Part shown: piece by piece, positions 24,058 to 56,800 of the stretch
How positions within the stretch are numbered: the first letter of the stretch is position 1
How the letters are laid out: every line of letters starts with the position of its first letter
Assembly: GCA_963969365.1 (NCBI GenBank)
Contig: OZ017761.1
Span: forward strand, 620,001-684,000
From: Asterochloris sp. CNOR1
Lineage: Eukaryota; Chlorophyta; Trebouxiophyceae; Trebouxiales; Trebouxiaceae
Direction of reading: 5' to 3'
Length of the DNA: 64,000 bases
The notes under the pieces: generated by a model
Databases searched by the model: none
What the model was told of the DNA's origin: nothing
What the model saw: the letters and a program-made list of their open reading frames with translations, nothing else
Translations under genes and position numbers: made by a program

Positions 24058-27000
24058 ATGGGAGCAGTGGTGTTCGTGGCCCGTCTCAGAAAGACTGGCC
24101 CCACAGGATGTCCGTGCGCAGGCTTCAGCAGACCACTACATGGTCCCTCTGCCGACTCCAACGTTGTGACCATGCTGCAGGATGTCCCTGCAGGAGCAGT
24201 GGTTCTGGAGGTGCCCCTCAGCCTCGCGCTAACAGATCACCTGGATGATGCCGAGTCCAACTCCCTGCTGGAGGCAGGCAGCCCTTGGGCCGTGCGCCTG
24301 GCCTGCAAGCTGCTGAGGGAACGAGCACGAGGGCCCCAGTCGGCGTGGTGGCCCTACCTACAGGTGGGAAAGACGGGTGTGGCGCCTTTGCTGATAATCG
24401 GGGCACAGCACATGTGTAAAGGCGGTACTGCCGTCCCATGGGCCCAGATGCCAGTGCAAGAGAACGCTCAGGCCAGTCCAGACTGCAAGGGACACCTGAT
24501 GCTGCGTGTCGCAAAGCCCTTCAGCATGCAGGCGCCGTGCTGAGGCACAGCTGCATGATTGCCAGAGCACTAATCAGACGGCTCTTACCTTCCTGCAGCT
24601 GCTGCTAGAGTTGCTGGCCCCCCCAAGTGCTGCAACAGCTATGGGAGCAGCATCCTGCACAGGTCTCCCTGCCTAAGCGCCAGACAGACTGCTCCCACCT
24701 TTTGCTGTCAGGACTCAGCGGTCATCCCAATCCTGCACCTGCACTGAAGCCATCTGTCTCTGTCTGCTGCTGTGCTTGTTGCTCACAAAGCTAACTCTGG
24801 CGCAGCTGCTGCCGGAGTCAATACCCACCCCGGTGCTGCACCTCCCCTGGGGTCAGCAAGAGCAGCTGGAGTTCCAGGACGTGCAAAGTCAGCTGCACTA
24901 CGCCTCCTGGCTGTTCAGCGATCCCTTTTGCAGGCTGTCCGAAGCTGCACGCGGCGGCTGCGGGCGGCATGACTTTGAGTGGGCCATGGCGGTGAGAAAT
25001 AGAGTCAGCTGTCCTTTACCTCCTGGCTGATCTGCAATCACCTCAGCGGGCTGTCAGACCCCTCTGGCAGGCTGGCCACGCCCCTCTCCACCGTTGCTGG
25101 TGTACGCCAGCACCTCTGGCATGGGCGCCAGCCAGGTCGCTCACCTGCAGCTTGCCCCGCCCCCTGCAGCACTGACGCGTGCCCCTCTCCATTGCAGGTG
25201 GTGCACTCCCGCACTTTTGGCACCGGCGCTCGCGACGGTGGCATTGGGGTGCGCATGCTGCTGCCAGTGATGGACCTGCTGAACCACTCAGGGGATGAGG
25301 CTGACTTCCTCTTATCTGACACGGTTCGGCAAACGGAGAACGTCAGGTGGGTTGCCTTTCACGCCACCGCCAAACTTGTGCAGTTTGTTTGTGTTTATGG
25401 TGTCAAAGCAGCATTGCTGCACTCCACAGCGCCTGAGCTGCCTTGGCCTAATGAGGGCCATGTTGGCAGACCGGACTTGAAGTCACAAGAGGAACACCAC
25501 TGTCGGGCTGGGCATGCCTATCATCGTTGAGCACGGCACAGCAGCTTGTTGGGTGATGAGGTGACATCATGTCAACACTCAAGCTGACCCTGCAAAGTCT
25601 GCAGCTGGAAGCTGCAGCTTCCAGCAGACTGCTGGGTGGTGCAGCTGAATGCCTTTGCATTCATGTCATGCATGCCTTGAGACTGAAAGTGCACCTGTCT
25701 GCCAACAGCAGAAGGGGCCGCCTCGTCCTGCAGCTGTCCACTGCTGCCTGTTCCCCACCCTGCTGCAGAATTAATGCAGCACGTCCTCTGTGGTGCAGCT
25801 GAGAGTCACATACACGGTGCTGCAGAGGGCTGCTGGCTGGTGCGGCTGTTGATTTGCAGCCCAGCCACACCTGGTGCAGACTGATGTTGTGTGTCCCTGT
25901 GGGGTACACCTGGAGACTGCACCAGCCAGATGGCGATGCAAAGGGCCACTGGGTCTGCTTTCATTCCAGCCAGCCCAGGGCTGTGCAGGTGTGGTGCTGT
26001 AAGATATGGTGTGGAATGGTCTGTCTCATGTGCTGCAGCTGGAAGCTGCACCAGCAGGATGGCCGCTGGGCAATGCGGCTCTCCGCCATCAGAGGCATTG
26101 CAGAGGGAGAGGAGCTGCTCCTGTCCTATGGCGAGCGCAGCAACGACCACTTCTTCCTGTACTATGGCTTTGTGCCGGCCAAGAACCCCCATGATGAGGC
26201 GGTGATGTTTGGGAACCTGGAGGAGGCTCTGGAGTGGCATCATGAGCACTTCCAGGAGCAGCACCAGGTGAATTCCTGTATTGGCATCAAGTGCATCTTG
26301 CTGGCTGTTGCAATGTGTCAGAAGCTCCTGTACAGCTTGAGAGGCCTCAGGAGCGGCACCAATGAGCTTCCAGGGGCATCACCAGGTGCACTGGTCTTGA
26401 CGGTGCAGCGAGGCCAAGGTGTTTTTGCAAAGTCTTGCTGAACTGCGTACCAGCTGCAGCTGCAGATGACGCTTTGCTGCACAACGTTGGCGATTGGTGC
26501 AGCTTTGGCCAACGTGCATTCTAGCAGGCTCAATGATGCGTGCTGCCATTATATAAGCCATTTGCAGCAGCGGCCCTGTGCAACACATCTGCCTCCTGCG
26601 CCGTTTGCAGCTGTATCGCTCAATAAACTCCTTTGGCTAAATCAAGCTCATGCTAATATTGACTCTTTGTGGCAGGCATTGCCAGAGGACCAGCTTCGCA
26701 AGATCTACCAGCAGGCAGCTGCTGTCGGCCAGGCACAGCAGACGCCCCAGCAACAGCAGAGGGAACAGAAAGCTGATGCCTGGGAGGGGCAGCAGGTGGA
26801 TGGCGCTGAGAGACTCGTGGTACGTAGCTTTGCACGGCTAGTGTTTCATACCAACTGGGCCGGCCTGGCAAGCAGCAGCAGCAGCAGCCGCCTGTGGACC
26901 CATTCAGGTGCAAGGGCGCTGATCATCATCTGTCAAGCTGGCATTGCATGCAACCTGCTGAGAATCCACCATCGCTGCCAACAACATGCTGTGCAGCATG

Positions 27001-28254
27001 CAAGTACCGCTTGGACAGCCACTCAGAATGGCAGCACCTCCTCTGCCTCCTACAATCAATCAATGGACCGCATTCACGACACATGGCTGGCCCTGCTCCA
27101 TTAATTGCACTTCTGACACTTGGCACTGCTGCTTGCACCACAGTCAGCCATTTCTGTTCCTGCCCTCCCCCATCATCTCTGCTGTCCAAGCTTACAGCCT
27201 GCTGGACGCGTGCTGAGTGGCAGCCCTGCAGCATGCTGCACTGCTAGCCACGATGCTGCCCGCTATCACAGCACCTTTCTTGCCCTGCAGCTCAAGAGGC
27301 GTGCAGCCTCTGCACGATGTATCGTGTCAGGCAGCTGCGGCCCTCAAGGTTGACTTGGACCCCCTGTTGCAGCTCAAGACTGACAAGCCTGCTGACGCCT
27401 GCCTGAGTGCAGCACAGAAGCACCTGCAGGCCACACCTTGCACCACTGGCCCCAGTTCCACCTGCCTTTCCTGCTTTGCCTGCCCTGCAGCTCAAGGCCG
27501 GCAGCCTCCTGGACGCCCGCCTCATGGCGGCTCTGCAGCACCTGCAGGCTGCGCTGCAGCTGCCAGGGCGCCACGCTGAGGGCGCTGCCGCGCTGCGCTG
27601 CACCCAGATGCTGACCGGGGCAGCTCCCCTGACCAGGGACCTGCAGCAGCTGGCAGGCTGCGCTGAGCTGGAGGAGGAAGAGCAGAGATACTTTGCATGC
27701 CTGCTGCCCCTGTACCAGGAGGTGAGACAGGGAGGGCGGTGTCACACATAAGGGTGATCGTGCCTGCAGGGCCTGCGGTGGCTTGCTCGGTGTGCTTGTA
27801 CTTAGCTTGAGCGTCCTTACTTCCCCTTAAGCAGGTGGGGTTGCCGGGCAAGCACTGTCCTGGTGCGTTGCGTCACACAGGTTGCACCGAGCCGAGCTGA
27901 ATGGTGGGGAGCACAAATGTGAATTTGCCAGCTGGCTGCTCCAGCCAGCTGGACCCTAGAAGTTGGGGAGAGCAGGGTGTGACGCTTGGGGTGCTGGCGC
28001 ATGTCATGGGGTGCAAAGCCTGCTGCAGCTGAGCTGCACACTGCGGACACCTATTCATCGAGTACCGCTTGTCAAAATGGCCGCAGGCGTCAAGGCAAGC
28101 ACCAGGCGTGGACACTCGGGAGGGCGGAGTCACATCGTCTGGCAAAGTCCACCCTGGCATTCTCAAGCTCAGAGCTGGCAAGAAAATGCTGTTGTGGGAT
28201 GCACTTTCTGATCTGCAGACAGCCATGTATTCTACATCGTCATCTGGATCATGA
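24058..28254 (+). CDS. SET-domain protein lysine methyltransferase, Rubisco LSMT/SETD3-like
   Basis: Exons 24058-24363, 24806-24991, 25198-25346, 26039-26267, 26676-26819 and 27491-27721 join in phase to 415 codons. A last exon ends at 28254 (GILKLRAGKKMLLWDALSDL); its acceptor was not fixed. The start chosen is the ATG in a GCCACCATGG context; the frame stays open back to 23833, so a longer N-terminus, perhaps a plastid transit peptide, is possible. SET features: DVPAGAVVLEVPLSLAL near the start, MLLPVMDLLNHSGDEAD (the NH motif), and IAEGEELLLSYGERSNDHF (the SYG motif). The C-terminal part resembles the Rubs_sub-bind helical domain (ERLV then LKAGSLLDARLMAALQHL). Members methylate lysine or histidine on substrates such as Rubisco, aldolase or actin; the substrate here is unknown. 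The internal exons are certain; the ends are less so. Confidence 0.88.
27280..27560 (+). repeat. Three copies of an exon 5' edge (SET gene)
   Basis: The used exon begins at 27491 after CCTGCAG with CTCAAGGCC (LKAGSLLDARL). Copies beginning CTCAAG after a CAG acceptor occur at 27291 (LKRRAAS) and 27373 (LKTDKPADACL, ending in the same CACCTGCAGG). All three share pyrimidine-rich upstream sequence. Confidence 0.7.
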
Positions 28255-28421
28255 CTACAGTGCGCACAGTACATGCTCAAGGGCATTGACATTTGATGAA
28301 AGTAATGACGTCCACCACTGAGTGCTGGCTGCGCCCACCCCCTGTAGCTGAGCTGCCAAGGCAGATGGTCAGCCATGCTGCAGCATACAATGAGATCCTG
28401 CCTTTGAAAGAGGCTGCCTAA

Positions 28422-28426
28422 TTACA
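28422..28426 (-). terminator. Candidate TGTAA polyadenylation signal
   Basis: TGTAA on the minus strand lies about 95 nt past the stop at 28521 of the coiled-coil gene, at a normal distance for green-algal transcripts. That gene and the SET gene converge here with about 266 bp between stop codons. Confidence 0.5.
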
Positions 28427-28520
28427 GTTATGTTTTCTCAAGCATCAAAGTGAATCGAATACAGCGCCATCAAGGTCTTCCACTTTCAGTTCAGAGACTC
28501 CAGGTGGGCTGTTAAAGAAC

Positions 28521-31500
28521 CTAATGGAAGTCTGGGTTGTGGCTCAGAGACGGGTCTTCTCTTGAGAATCGTGAGTATGGCTGCCGGCTGCTCTGGGGCC
28601 TGACACTGGCAGAAGCACGCCGGCTGGCAGCCCTGCAGGACACACAACACACTTCTGGGCCCCATGACACACCTTTCCGATTGCATGTCAGCATATCAGC
28701 TGTATGGATCTCTGATTGAGAGACATCTGCAGCATGGGATCCCCCATACAGGCTAGGGCAGGTGGATTTCTGCAATCAGATAAGCACTCCGTCACACATT
28801 GTGCTCACCTGAGCCTTGCCCATCTGCGCCTAGCCTCGCTGCCGTCAGCAGCCTGAGGGGTGTCGAGGCCACCGCTGTCCTGCAGCTGCATGCTGCTGCT
28901 GGGGATTGGTGGCAGACGGTGGGAGTGCAGGGAGCGGCGGCTGTCATTTGAGTCCAGAGGGGCGGAGTGGCGAGGCGGCAAGCCAGCAGCCGGGGACTCT
29001 GCAGACAACAAAACAGAAGAGATAGCTTCATCTAAAGTCCCAGTGTGAAGCAGAGCCCTCTGGCATGGAGTTACAGAGGGGCAAAGTGGCAACTTGAACA
29101 GCCAGAGCCCACAACCAGAACACTTCAACATTAGATGGAAAGCTAAGCAGGGCCTCTTGCTGTGCATGGACTGCTGCTTCCACTGTACTGGATGCAATGC
29201 AGCGATATGAGGAGAGATGAATTATAGCTGCCTAGAGCAGGAGGCAGGGCATTGTAGGCCAGCGCAGCTATAGCCATGTAGCCATTACATGTGCCTGCCT
29301 CACCTTGTTTGGGGCAAGAAAGAGCTGAAGCTCTGCATGTTTGACGATGAATGCTCAAGTGGTCAGCAAGCCCACAGTTAGCCTCTTGAGGCAAACTTTC
29401 TGTCACCCAAAGAGCTCTCCAAATGGCAAAGCACAGACTGCCTGTCTCCTGCCCATGCGTCTCTGCCCTAAGGACACCCTAGAAAACGTCTGAAAGACAG
29501 CAGAGGTCAGCAATTGTATCTGGACGCCTCACCTGCGCCTGGGGAGGATGCGCTGGCGCCTGACAAAGCACTTGGAGTCAGAAGCTGGGTGGTGTGGTTG
29601 GCAAAGGGGCTGGGGAGGTTGACTCGCACCTGCCCCTCCTCCTGGAAGTCTGCCGCGCCATTGCCAGATCCTGCGCAGCAGACAGCCAATCATGCAGCAG
29701 GTACGTCGCAAGGCTTTTGTACTACTCAAATAGCGCAAAGTTGGCCTCTGTTCTCTCAAAGATGGCAGGCCAGCGCATGCTGTTGTTGCTGCTGGCATCT
29801 GGTAATCTGGCGCAGGGCGCAAAAGATTTGAGCACCAAAGGGGTATGACATGTGCACATGGCAGATGGCTGCAACATCCCTCTGCATGCCAAACCTAGCA
29901 GGCCAGCATCCAAGCAAAACTCAGTGCCTAGCCCTTCACCCTTCCACCCAGGTCTTTGTAGAATGACAGTGCAGAGGGCACAGGGCAGCCTTGTGGACGC
30001 AGTACCTCTAAGAGTGCCCTCTTATTGGCCTCTGTCACAGAGCTGCTTCCGTTTAAACGGCCCGGAACTGACAGCAGCAGCAGGCGTGGCGCTGTGCACT
30101 CCAGCACACCACCTCTATCTTCCAGCACTGGAGTCATGCCTGTGCCCAACTGTATCAAATCTGCACCTGCCGTAGGATGGGATTTGAAAGAACTGGGTGC
30201 TGCTGTCTGGGGCATGGATCAGTTAGCACTAGGTTGAGCACTACAAATACCACACCACCTCACCCCCCCCCACCCCCTCCCCCCCCCCCTCAACCTTGCC
30301 AACCTCTGCTCTCTCTCCTGCCCAGCTGCTACACTCTGGCGCCTACTGCCATGAGGGGTACCTTGCAGGCGTTCCTTGAGGTACACACCAGTGTGCAGTA
30401 GGTTGAGCACCACAGGTGTGTTTCTCACCTTGCCCAGCAGTAGAGTCACGCCTGTACCCTGCAGCCATGCTCTGGCGCCTGCTGCCGTTGGGGGTGTCTC
30501 TGGGAGTGGCGCTGGCCCTGGGGGTTGCGCTGTTGGACTGCCCCCGCCGCACCAGCAGCTTCTGAGCCTGCTGTGCCATGCTGTTCACCTCTGCAAGGAG
30601 GTCCAACGCCTGCACAGGGGGGGATCCAGTGAGCCCAGTGGCTTGGTGATGGTTTACAACAAAGGCAGGTAGGTGAGGCATCAGAGTTTGTTGCTGCCAC
30701 AAGAGAGCTCTTGGCAACTTACTGAAGAGCACGGGAGCATGCCTTGCTGGCGCCAGACAACCAGAATCAGACAGGCAGAAGGTGTGCTGCAGAGTGCCAG
30801 GCACAAGGATGGAGTATACAGCATGGCGGCCACAGACCACATCTGTATCGTGTATGACCAGGCAGCTGGGGTTACATGATTGGGTGGGTGCAAATGCGAC
30901 AGAGGGCTGCCCACCTGAGTCAAGCTCTGGTGGGCCGCCCCCTCCTCATCTTGAGATCCCTGGGGCATGTCCAGGCCCAGCTCCTGCAAAGGCAAAGTAG
31001 GTGAGAAGAACAGTGCTGCATTGTGCACATCAGATGTGGCAGATTGGTTTGGCGCAACCACTGCTGCAACGACTGCTGCATCTTGTGTGCCGCATGTGTG
31101 GTAACCATGTGCCTCCTCAATCAGCGCACCTCATAGCAGCCAAGGACTGGCTAGGGGTAGATGCCTAGGACTGGGCAGCACGAAGCTGCTGGGCAGCCCC
31201 CTGCTGCAGGTTGTGTGCCAACCATGTGCTGCCCAACAATGCCCATGCAGCAGCCGCTTGCTGCCTGGAGCACCACCTCACAGCAGCCAAGCACTGGCTC
31301 AGGGCTCAGCACTGAGCAGCATGAAGCTGCTGAGCAGCCAAGACTGGGAGCCTGCTCACCCGTCTCGTTTCCTGTGACTCAGCATCGTCCCGCAGCCCCG
31401 CCAGGCACACCTTCAGCAGGTCAGCGGCTACCCGGGTCCGCTCCTGCACCTCCTGACTCATTGTGCTGCACGCACAGAATCTACTGCAATCAGCTGTGGG

Positions 31501-32322
31501 CCACCCTGGAGCTCTGGACTCCCTGTCTCGCAGTGCTGCACTCACAGCAGGAGGTGCTGGATGGTGGCAAGGCCTGCCATCAGCTGCTCTGCTCATGGAC
31601 TTCCAGATGCATTGAGTTGCATGGGAACTCACTGCCCACTTTCAGGCGCTGCAAATGTTGCAGCACTGCAGCACCTTTGATGTTCCCTGTGCTGCACAGA
31701 GAGAATGGGAGATGTCAGATGCAAGCTGTGAGTGCTTGGCACTCAGCCCTGATGCCAGGGCCCTGATCACAGGGACCTTCCTGCCTCACTTGTCTGCTTG
31801 CATGCGGATGGCGTTGCTTGTAGTGCAGCTTTGGACACAACAATCTGCCATCAAGCAGTGCAGAAAGCTGACAGGCTGCGTCCCTCACACCTCTTGCATG
31901 TTCGAGGGCAGCAGTGTGTCAGGGCAGCAGATACCCACCCTTGCACAGGTGCTAATGCTGCAAGTGACCTCAGACACGTCCCCCATGCATGTCAACATGC
32001 TGTGCACAAGGTCCAGGGCGGTGCACATGTGGGGCACGGTGGTGCACATGCAGGCTCGGTGTGACTCGTGCAGTATGCCAGCGCGCTACAGTCTGCTGTC
32101 AATTTGCTTGGCTGCTGCAGCTGCAGCCTCCCCACCACAATTGCAAGACACTCAGTGGCAACAGCAACGCTCCCACCTGCAGTCGTGCTGCCACTCGCGC
32201 AGGGTGTTGATGCGCTGCAGTCCACGCTCAGCACGCTGATGCAGCTCCTGCTTGTGGTCAACCTCCCCACGAGCGATGCTGCGCAGGAACCTCTCCGTTG
32301 CATCGCCAGTCTCAGCCACCAT
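28521..32322 (-). CDS. Unrecognised 289-residue helical, Ser/Pro-rich protein
   Basis: Exons 32322-32177, 31465-31360, 30983-30915, 30609-30429, 29670-29533, 28998-28809 and 28560-28521 join in phase to 290 codons including the stop. The N-terminal third is charged and predicted helical (TERFLRSIARGEVDHKQELH, SQEVQERTRVAADLLKVCLA). The middle carries ALDLLAEVNSMAQQAQKLL, then Arg/Ser-rich motifs (RRQSMAAGYRRDS). The tail is Pro/Ser rich and ends EDPSLSHNPDFH. I do not recognise the family. It could be a small coiled-coil adaptor with a phosphorylatable tail. The ATG at 32322 sits two bases after an acceptor, so an upstream exon is possible. An optional extra exon near 30166-30112 (GADLIQLGTGMTPVLEDR) would also keep phase. 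Confidence 0.65.
30255..30480 (-). repeat. Intronic copy of an exon end plus C-rich tract
   Basis: In the intron after exon 30609-30429, GSRRQSVAAGQERE near 30365-30320 repeats the exon's GSRRQSMAAGYRRD. It is followed on the plus strand by an interrupted C-rich tract at about 30262-30290. The copy lacks the exon's donor. Confidence 0.6.
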
Positions 32323-32605
32323 GCCTGCAGGGCAGCATGTTGCAGTCGACTGGGCCCTCACACAGCAGCCTCCGGGTCGTGTTGCAGGTGTTGGCAGCCA
32401 CTTCTGCAATTGAAGGTCTCTGTCTGGACTTGTTAGCACAGACGTGCCTGCACTAAGCAACATAGGCCATGTTGTACACAGAAGCTTGGTGCTGCTTTGC
32501 CACAATGCCTGCAACCAGCAAAGACTTGTCTGCGGCATCAACTGGCTGCTTCAGTTTTGGCCTGAAGTCACTTCCTCACAGAGGACTGCAGCATGCCCGC
32601 AGCTG

Positions 32606-32610
32606 TTACA
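32606..32610 (-). terminator. Candidate TGTAA polyadenylation signal for the ABCC gene
   Basis: TGTAA on the minus strand lies about 237 nt after the ABCC stop and before the next minus-strand gene begins. Confidence 0.35.
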
Positions 32611-32846
32611 GGTCAAAATATATGGTAACACGAGCTCAGCAGGAGTGCCAAGGAATATGGGCAATGGCAATCGCCACGATGAGCAGCAGGACTGCTTGCT
32701 GTGCGGCAGCAGGTGCACGTACTCAGCAAGGGAGAGGAACCAGCCCGATGCGTGGACGTGAATAAGCAGCACAGCATCTGACTGGGGCGGTGACGACTGA
32801 AAGTAGAGGCTCCCTCAAGGGGACCCTGTGGGGGTCACAGAATTTG

Positions 32847-53203
<20,357 letters not shown>

Positions 53204-53872
53204 GGCAGGTCCAGCACCATAGCCTGACTCAGGCACATCCATTGCCAGGATGCTATCAGGCTCCATGCTCACTGGCAGCCTGTGGTGCTGCCCTCCATCT
53301 CTCAGGCGTATTATGTACCAAAGTCCTCTGCCTCCTTCAACCTAATGAGGTGAGCTGCAGCTCTGGAGTTGCCATATGAATTCCCACAGCAGCTTGTGCA
53401 CTGACACGCCTGCGTCGCGCAGGCAAGATGCCAGTCGAGTGCTGCACTTAGTAAGTGGTTTCTACTTGCTCACATGGTTCAGCCTCTGAGAGGGATGTAT
53501 GTGAAAGTGGGGCCATTCAGGCGGCGCAGCATTCAACAACTGTATCTGTAGGTGACTGACTGCATGAATCAGAGCCACTGACTCCTGATTTGATGGCTGT
53601 CAAGGCTGCAGCCTGGATTCGACGTATATGGCGGGCACGATCAAGGCTGCAGTGCTTCTCGCTGTCCTTGCGAAAGGTGCCCTGACCATGAAGACAGAGG
53701 ATGTTATATTTGTTGATCAGCCCTGCCATGCCAGCAACATCTGCTGCTGTTGGCAGGCTTGGCAGCCGAGGTGACTGAGCACCCGGTGTGCTGCACCACT
53801 AATTGTACAGAGCGGTGACCTGGCGCAAGGTGCTGGACAGAAAACCATGGCTCTGAAAGCTGGCAGCGTCCT
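53204..53872. other. ABCC upstream region and 3' end of the GAF-PAS gene
   Basis: This 669-bp gap should contain the 3' UTR of the gene ending at 53873 and the promoter of ABCC starting at 53203. I see no convincing TATA box, no minus-strand TGTAA and no open frame worth calling. Confidence 0.5.
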
Positions 53873-56800
53873 TTATGTGCCAAAATCTGGCTCTGCATTC
53901 CAGGCTGCAGGGCTGCCAGCATCTGCAATGGCCTGCAGTACTTTCAGAGCATGTTGAAGTTGTCCGATGGAGGGGCGCGCCTCTGGCTGGAATGACATGC
54001 ACCGCCGCGCCAGTGTCTGCAAAGCACAACCAGTTCCGTGTAGCACACAACAGTTCAGTGCAGCACATACAACTCTGTATCTGGGCGGTCACGCCATGAC
54101 TGAAGCTTGCAGGCGATGACTGCTGGTTCAGAACACGGGAGGCAAAGAAGTTCAACCCCTGATTGCTCACCACTAGCACAGGTGGAAACCCATCCCTGAA
54201 CTCAAGCGTCCTGTGCTCGACGACCAACTGGGTGGTGACCTCCTCCCTGGACAGCCCCATCCAGGGCATTTGTCCAGAGCACATGCTCCACAGCAAGGCG
54301 CCAAAGGAGTACACATCACTGGCCTGCATGTCCATGCAAGCAACATGCAAGTAAATGTAACTTCGGCAGACTCCCTTTTGCTCGAAGGCTGCATGCTGGA
54401 TGGCTTGGACCAGAGCTAGTACAAGAGCCTATCTGCTGGCTTGATTGCAGCGCACATGGCTTGCAAGCCGCGAATGCTGCCATCTTAGTGTCAACCCTGC
54501 AACTGACCTTGAGGTACAGACCCTGGCCAAGCACCTCCGGTGCTGCAAAGTGGTAGTCCCCTTGCCAGATTGTGGGATCTCTGGGCTCTGTGATGGGCTC
54601 TGCACAGTACTCAAGATTTTGCACCTGCAAGCAGAATGTGCACTTTGCAGTGGTCAGGGCTGTAACACAGAAAGCTCATCAGACATAGTGAGCAATTCAG
54701 CCGCAGATGCTCAGAGCTCGGCTTTTAAATGCGGACAAGGGATGCCATCTTTACCCATAGCGAGGCGTCCTCGATATCATGGTCGCTCTGTGAACCCTCC
54801 ACATTCAGACCAAGTGACCGCGAGCTGATGTAGCCAAAGATCATGCCCAAAGCATGTACAGCTGCAACCAAGGATGCCAGCTGCGCAGCAAAGCGCAGTA
54901 GCAGCACCATGTTCAAGACAAGCCGCCCGTCTTGCGTCCCGGCCACCAGCCTGCCATGATCAATTACCACCTGCAACACATGGCGCATAGCCAAAAGGAT
55001 GGGTCAAGAGTGCCGCAGGCTTGCTTAGCGCAAGGCATCAGCAGGTTGACTGCCAGAATGTAAATTGCTAAGAGACAGGCAACAATGCAACAACGCCAAC
55101 CAAGGCAAAGTTGCTCACATCTAGAGGGCCCCTGTTGGCACGTGGCACCACAAGACAAAGCTCGAGCACGTCATTGCTGTTTGGATCAATTGTCACTTCT
55201 GGCCCGCCCATAACCCCCTTCAGTAGGCTGGCACGTCGCCTGCGCCAAGTCTTGGCAGCCTGCAAACAGAATCTGCGTTGAGTGCAGTTTGAAAGTATGC
55301 AACAAAGACTTCATTGGATGGCGCTGTGAACAAAATGTACATTGAAAGGGCCAATTTCTGCACAGAGACATACCACAAAGTGGCAACTGATGAAATTGAG
55401 GGACAGAGAGGCATGATGCGTTTGCTCACTGGCTTGAGGCGACTTCCGTGGACCAGGAGAGGTGCCAAGATGGGATGCGACAGCTGCTTGTGGAGCAGCA
55501 CTGCTGGACAATCTTCTGAGCTCCTGTAGTCAATGTCCTCCAAACGGTATTCACTGACCTGCAGTGTGCAACTAGGTTCCTAAGCTCAACAATGCTGTAT
55601 GTGCACTCGTGGAATCAGTTGCCACAGAGCATGGGTGCACCTCACAGCTGTGGTCACCACATCATCTCAAGCGAGTTCAAGAATGGAAACCTACCATCAC
55701 AGTGGCCGGCTGAGCCTTATACAGCCCAAGGTACACCCGCCCGCTGACATGGTAGTTGGAGACCTGGCTGGTGATGATCAGCCCCTCAATTGGCGGCCCT
55801 GCGGCCGTGCGTGGCCGATGCACGAACTGCATAGATGGTAGCACCATTGTTTAGACATGCAAGTTGTTTGGCACTGGCTGTGCCCAGTGCCTGAACGCGT
55901 CACAGCCTCAGAATTGCAGGCATGCTTGTGCTCAATGAGGCTCAATGAGGCTTGCTTTCAACCTCTGCAAGCATCTCTGGTCTAGCAAGCCGGGTTTCAC
56001 CACCCTGAGCTTGCTGCCCAACAACAGTGCGGCAATCAAGCAACTCAAAAGGTGCACTGCAGCAATACGCTCAGCTGCGCCGCACCTCGACCTTGCTGGA
56101 CTTGCTCTCCGCTGGTGTTATGGTGACCAAGCAGTAGTTGCGCAGATGCTCGGCAATCTCTGGCTCGCAGCGTGGGATGTCTCCAGGGATAACAATGGGC
56201 ATCTGCATATTGTCTAGCCGAGTAGTGGCTGCTGGCCTGCAGCAGTGAATATCTGGGCATCTGGCATGTGAGAATCTACTGCTATTCTTGCAATCCTCAA
56301 GTGGTGCAGCAGGTTGCTGTTGTTGCTTGCTACAATGCTTGCACGCTCAACAGCATAGGATGGCTTGCATGCGCCAAGTGGTGCAGCCTGTCACGCCAGC
56401 ACTGAAGCATTCTCACAAATCATTGGGGCACCAGGGCTTGCCTGAAGAACAGGGACATGTCAGGCCGGCCTACTGCGTCCTGCAGCGGCGCAGTAACTGT
56501 GCAGGGCATGTCCTCAAATAGTGCTGCCTGCACTGGCAGCCTGTTGGCCTCCCCGCGCCCAAAAACTTCCCAAAGTCCTCTTTCCAGCACAGCAGGGCTA
56601 TCCTTGCCTGCAGGTTAGTCATGGCCAGGGTTGTATGAGGTCCTCCGCCACTAACAAAGCCAGAAGGGACTGCATGCAAATGCTGCATGTGAGGCTCAAT
56701 GCTGCAGGGACATCTGAGCTGGAGTCTCAACAGCAGGCACCCATTCCTCAACACACAACGTTGCTTGCTGTGAAGGGACGCCACGCTGGCTCTGTGCATG

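Noticed and set aside
30006-30166. Candidate exon GADLIQLGTG...NKRALLE in the coiled-coil gene
   Set aside because: With its natural donor it breaks phase; the neighbouring exons join directly in phase without it. Only a truncated form ending near 30112 would fit.
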